Positions 4,732 to 5,586 of a DNA stretch of 5,586 bases are shown one piece after another. How positions within the stretch are numbered: the first letter of the stretch is position 1; the number at the start of each line of letters is the position of its first letter. The stretch is from Flavobacteriales bacterium UBA1995 (GTDB lineage: Bacteria; Bacteroidota; Bacteroidia; Flavobacteriales_D; Sanyastnellaceae). The notes beneath the pieces are model-generated. The model worked only from the letters and a program-made list of their open reading frames with translations. It had not been told where the DNA came from and did not search any database. Location of the stretch: NCBI GenBank assembly GCA_002336475.1, contig DDCX01000011.1:1-5586 (forward strand), given 5' to 3'. Position numbers and translations under genes: made by a program.

Positions 4732-5586
4732 ATGACTGCACAGGATTTTCTCAACGGCAACAAGGACCGTTTCCTCAACGAACTCTTTGATTTGCTCCGC
4801 ATCCCTTCGATCAGCGCCGACCCTGCTTACAAGGACGACGTGATCCGCTGTGCGGAGTCTGTGGCAGACCACCTGCGCAAGGCCGGGGCGGACAATGTGG
4901 AGGTCATGACCACCCCGGGTTACCCTGTGGTGTACGGCGAGCGCATCGTCGACCCCAATCTGCCCACCGTTTTGGTTTACGGCCACTACGATGTGCAGCC
5001 GCCAGACCCGCTCGACCTTTGGACCTCGCCTGCTTTTGAGCCGGTGATCCGCAAGACGGAGTTGCACCCAGAAGGGGCGATTTTCGCGCGGGGTGCGTGC
5101 GACGACAAAGGACAGATGTTCATGCATGTGAAGGCCTTGGAGTCCATGGTCAACGCCGGCAACCAGCCTGTGAACCTCAAGTTTGTCATTGAGGGCGAAG
5201 AGGAAGTGGGGTCTGATCACCTCGACGAATTCTTGGAACAGAACAAGGAGCGTTTGGCAGCCGACGTGGTGTTGGTGAGTGACACCGGCATCATCGCCAA
5301 CGACATCCCCAGCATCACTACTGGACTCCGTGGATTGAGCTATGTGGAAGTCAAAGTGGTGGGCCCAAACCGCGACCTGCACAGCGGCCTCTATGGCGGT
5401 GCAGCCCCCAACCCCATCAACATTCTGTGCGAGTTGGTCGCTTCATTGAAAGACGACCAGCAGCGCATTACCGTGCCGGGCTTTTATGACAAGGTCATTG
5501 AACTCTCTTTGGAGGAGCGCTCTGCCATGGCCGAGGCGCCTTTCAGTGAAGAGGAGTACAAAGCCAGCATCGACATTGGCGCCACA
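4732..5586 (+). CDS. M20-family metallo-dipeptidase (3' end cut by window edge)
   Basis: The first 285 codons of a zinc-type peptidase of the M20 carnosinase/dipeptidase group, which hydrolyses dipeptides or similar short substrates. Family members are usually about 450-470 residues, so roughly the last 170-180 are outside the window. The visible metal-site residues are intact: GHYDVQP (84-90, with H85 and D87), RGACDDKGQ (120-128, bridging D124), EGEEEVGS (154-161, general base E157 and ligand E158) and SDTG (183-186, ligand D184). H217 in DLHSGLYGG (215-223) marks the lid/dimerisation domain and contributes to the active site across the dimer in relatives. The last metal-binding His would lie in the missing part. 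There is no signal peptide, so it is likely cytoplasmic. The ATG at 4732 precedes MTAQDFLNGN, a normal N-terminus. The gene follows a strong terminator, so it is expressed from its own promoter. Exact substrate preference cannot be read from the sequence. Confidence 0.95.
   Translation, partial: MTAQDFLNGNKDRFLNELFDLLRIPSISADPAYKDDVIRCAESVADHLRKAGADNVEVMTTPGYPVVYGERIVDPNLPTVLVYGHYDVQPPDPLDLWTSPAFEPVIRKTELHPEGAIFARGACDDKGQMFMHVKALESMVNAGNQPVNLKFVIEGEEEVGSDHLDEFLEQNKERLAADVVLVSDTGIIANDIPSITTGLRGLSYVEVKVVGPNRDLHSGLYGGAAPNPINILCELVASLKDDQQRITVPGFYDKVIELSLEERSAMAEAPFSEEEYKASIDIGAT

Noticed and set aside
4393..5382. A 329-codon open frame on the minus strand opposite the peptidase and the secreted-protein gene
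   Set aside because: It runs through a strong terminator and the antisense of the M20 metal-site motifs, with His/Val-rich composition and no domain. It is a codon-bias shadow.

Overview
This 5.6-kb window is ordinary chromosomal DNA, most probably from a GC-rich member of the Bacteroidota and perhaps a marine Flavobacteriales relative. The evidence is indirect. Start codons lack Shine-Dalgarno sequences, the sequences before them resemble the TAnnTTTG -7 element of this phylum, and the proline dehydrogenase and the small DUF4258-like membrane protein resemble flavobacterial versions. The genus cannot be told from the sequence. There is no sign of a phage, transposon, CRISPR array, rRNA or tRNA.

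Left part (1-2411, minus strand): a compact three-gene operon. A LolD/MacB-type ABC ATPase overlaps a MacB/FtsX-type permease by 4 bases (ATGA), and 32 bases later comes a small protein with a CFFCGGAGP motif (DUF3299-like) that runs off the left edge. As I remember the literature, the same gene order occurs in zinc-starvation (Zur-controlled) operons of Pseudomonas aeruginosa (PA4064-PA4066) and Vibrio (zrg genes). A role in zinc or metal homeostasis at the envelope is therefore the best working idea. The DUF2796/ZrgA-type metal-binding partner is not in the window.

Middle (2451-4090): a small membrane-anchored cysteine-containing protein is transcribed divergently from the ABC operon, with only 39 bases between the start codons. 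It converges, 17 bases apart, on a stand-alone proline dehydrogenase (minus strand), which carries out the first step of proline breakdown.

Right part (4091-5586): a 170-base divergent intergenic region precedes a 111-residue secreted protein of unknown function. This gene has an A/C-rich leader and ends at a strong intrinsic terminator. Next comes the first 285 codons of an M20-family metallo-dipeptidase, cut by the right edge. The dipeptidase and proline dehydrogenase could both serve peptide and amino-acid catabolism, but nothing here shows co-regulation.

No gene-free stretch exceeds 300 bases. The longest are 4091-4260 and 4597-4731. I see no clear evidence of a wholly new multi-gene system. 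The most interesting points are the ABC/DUF3299 operon without its usual upstream partner, its divergent control region, and the unassigned small secreted protein.
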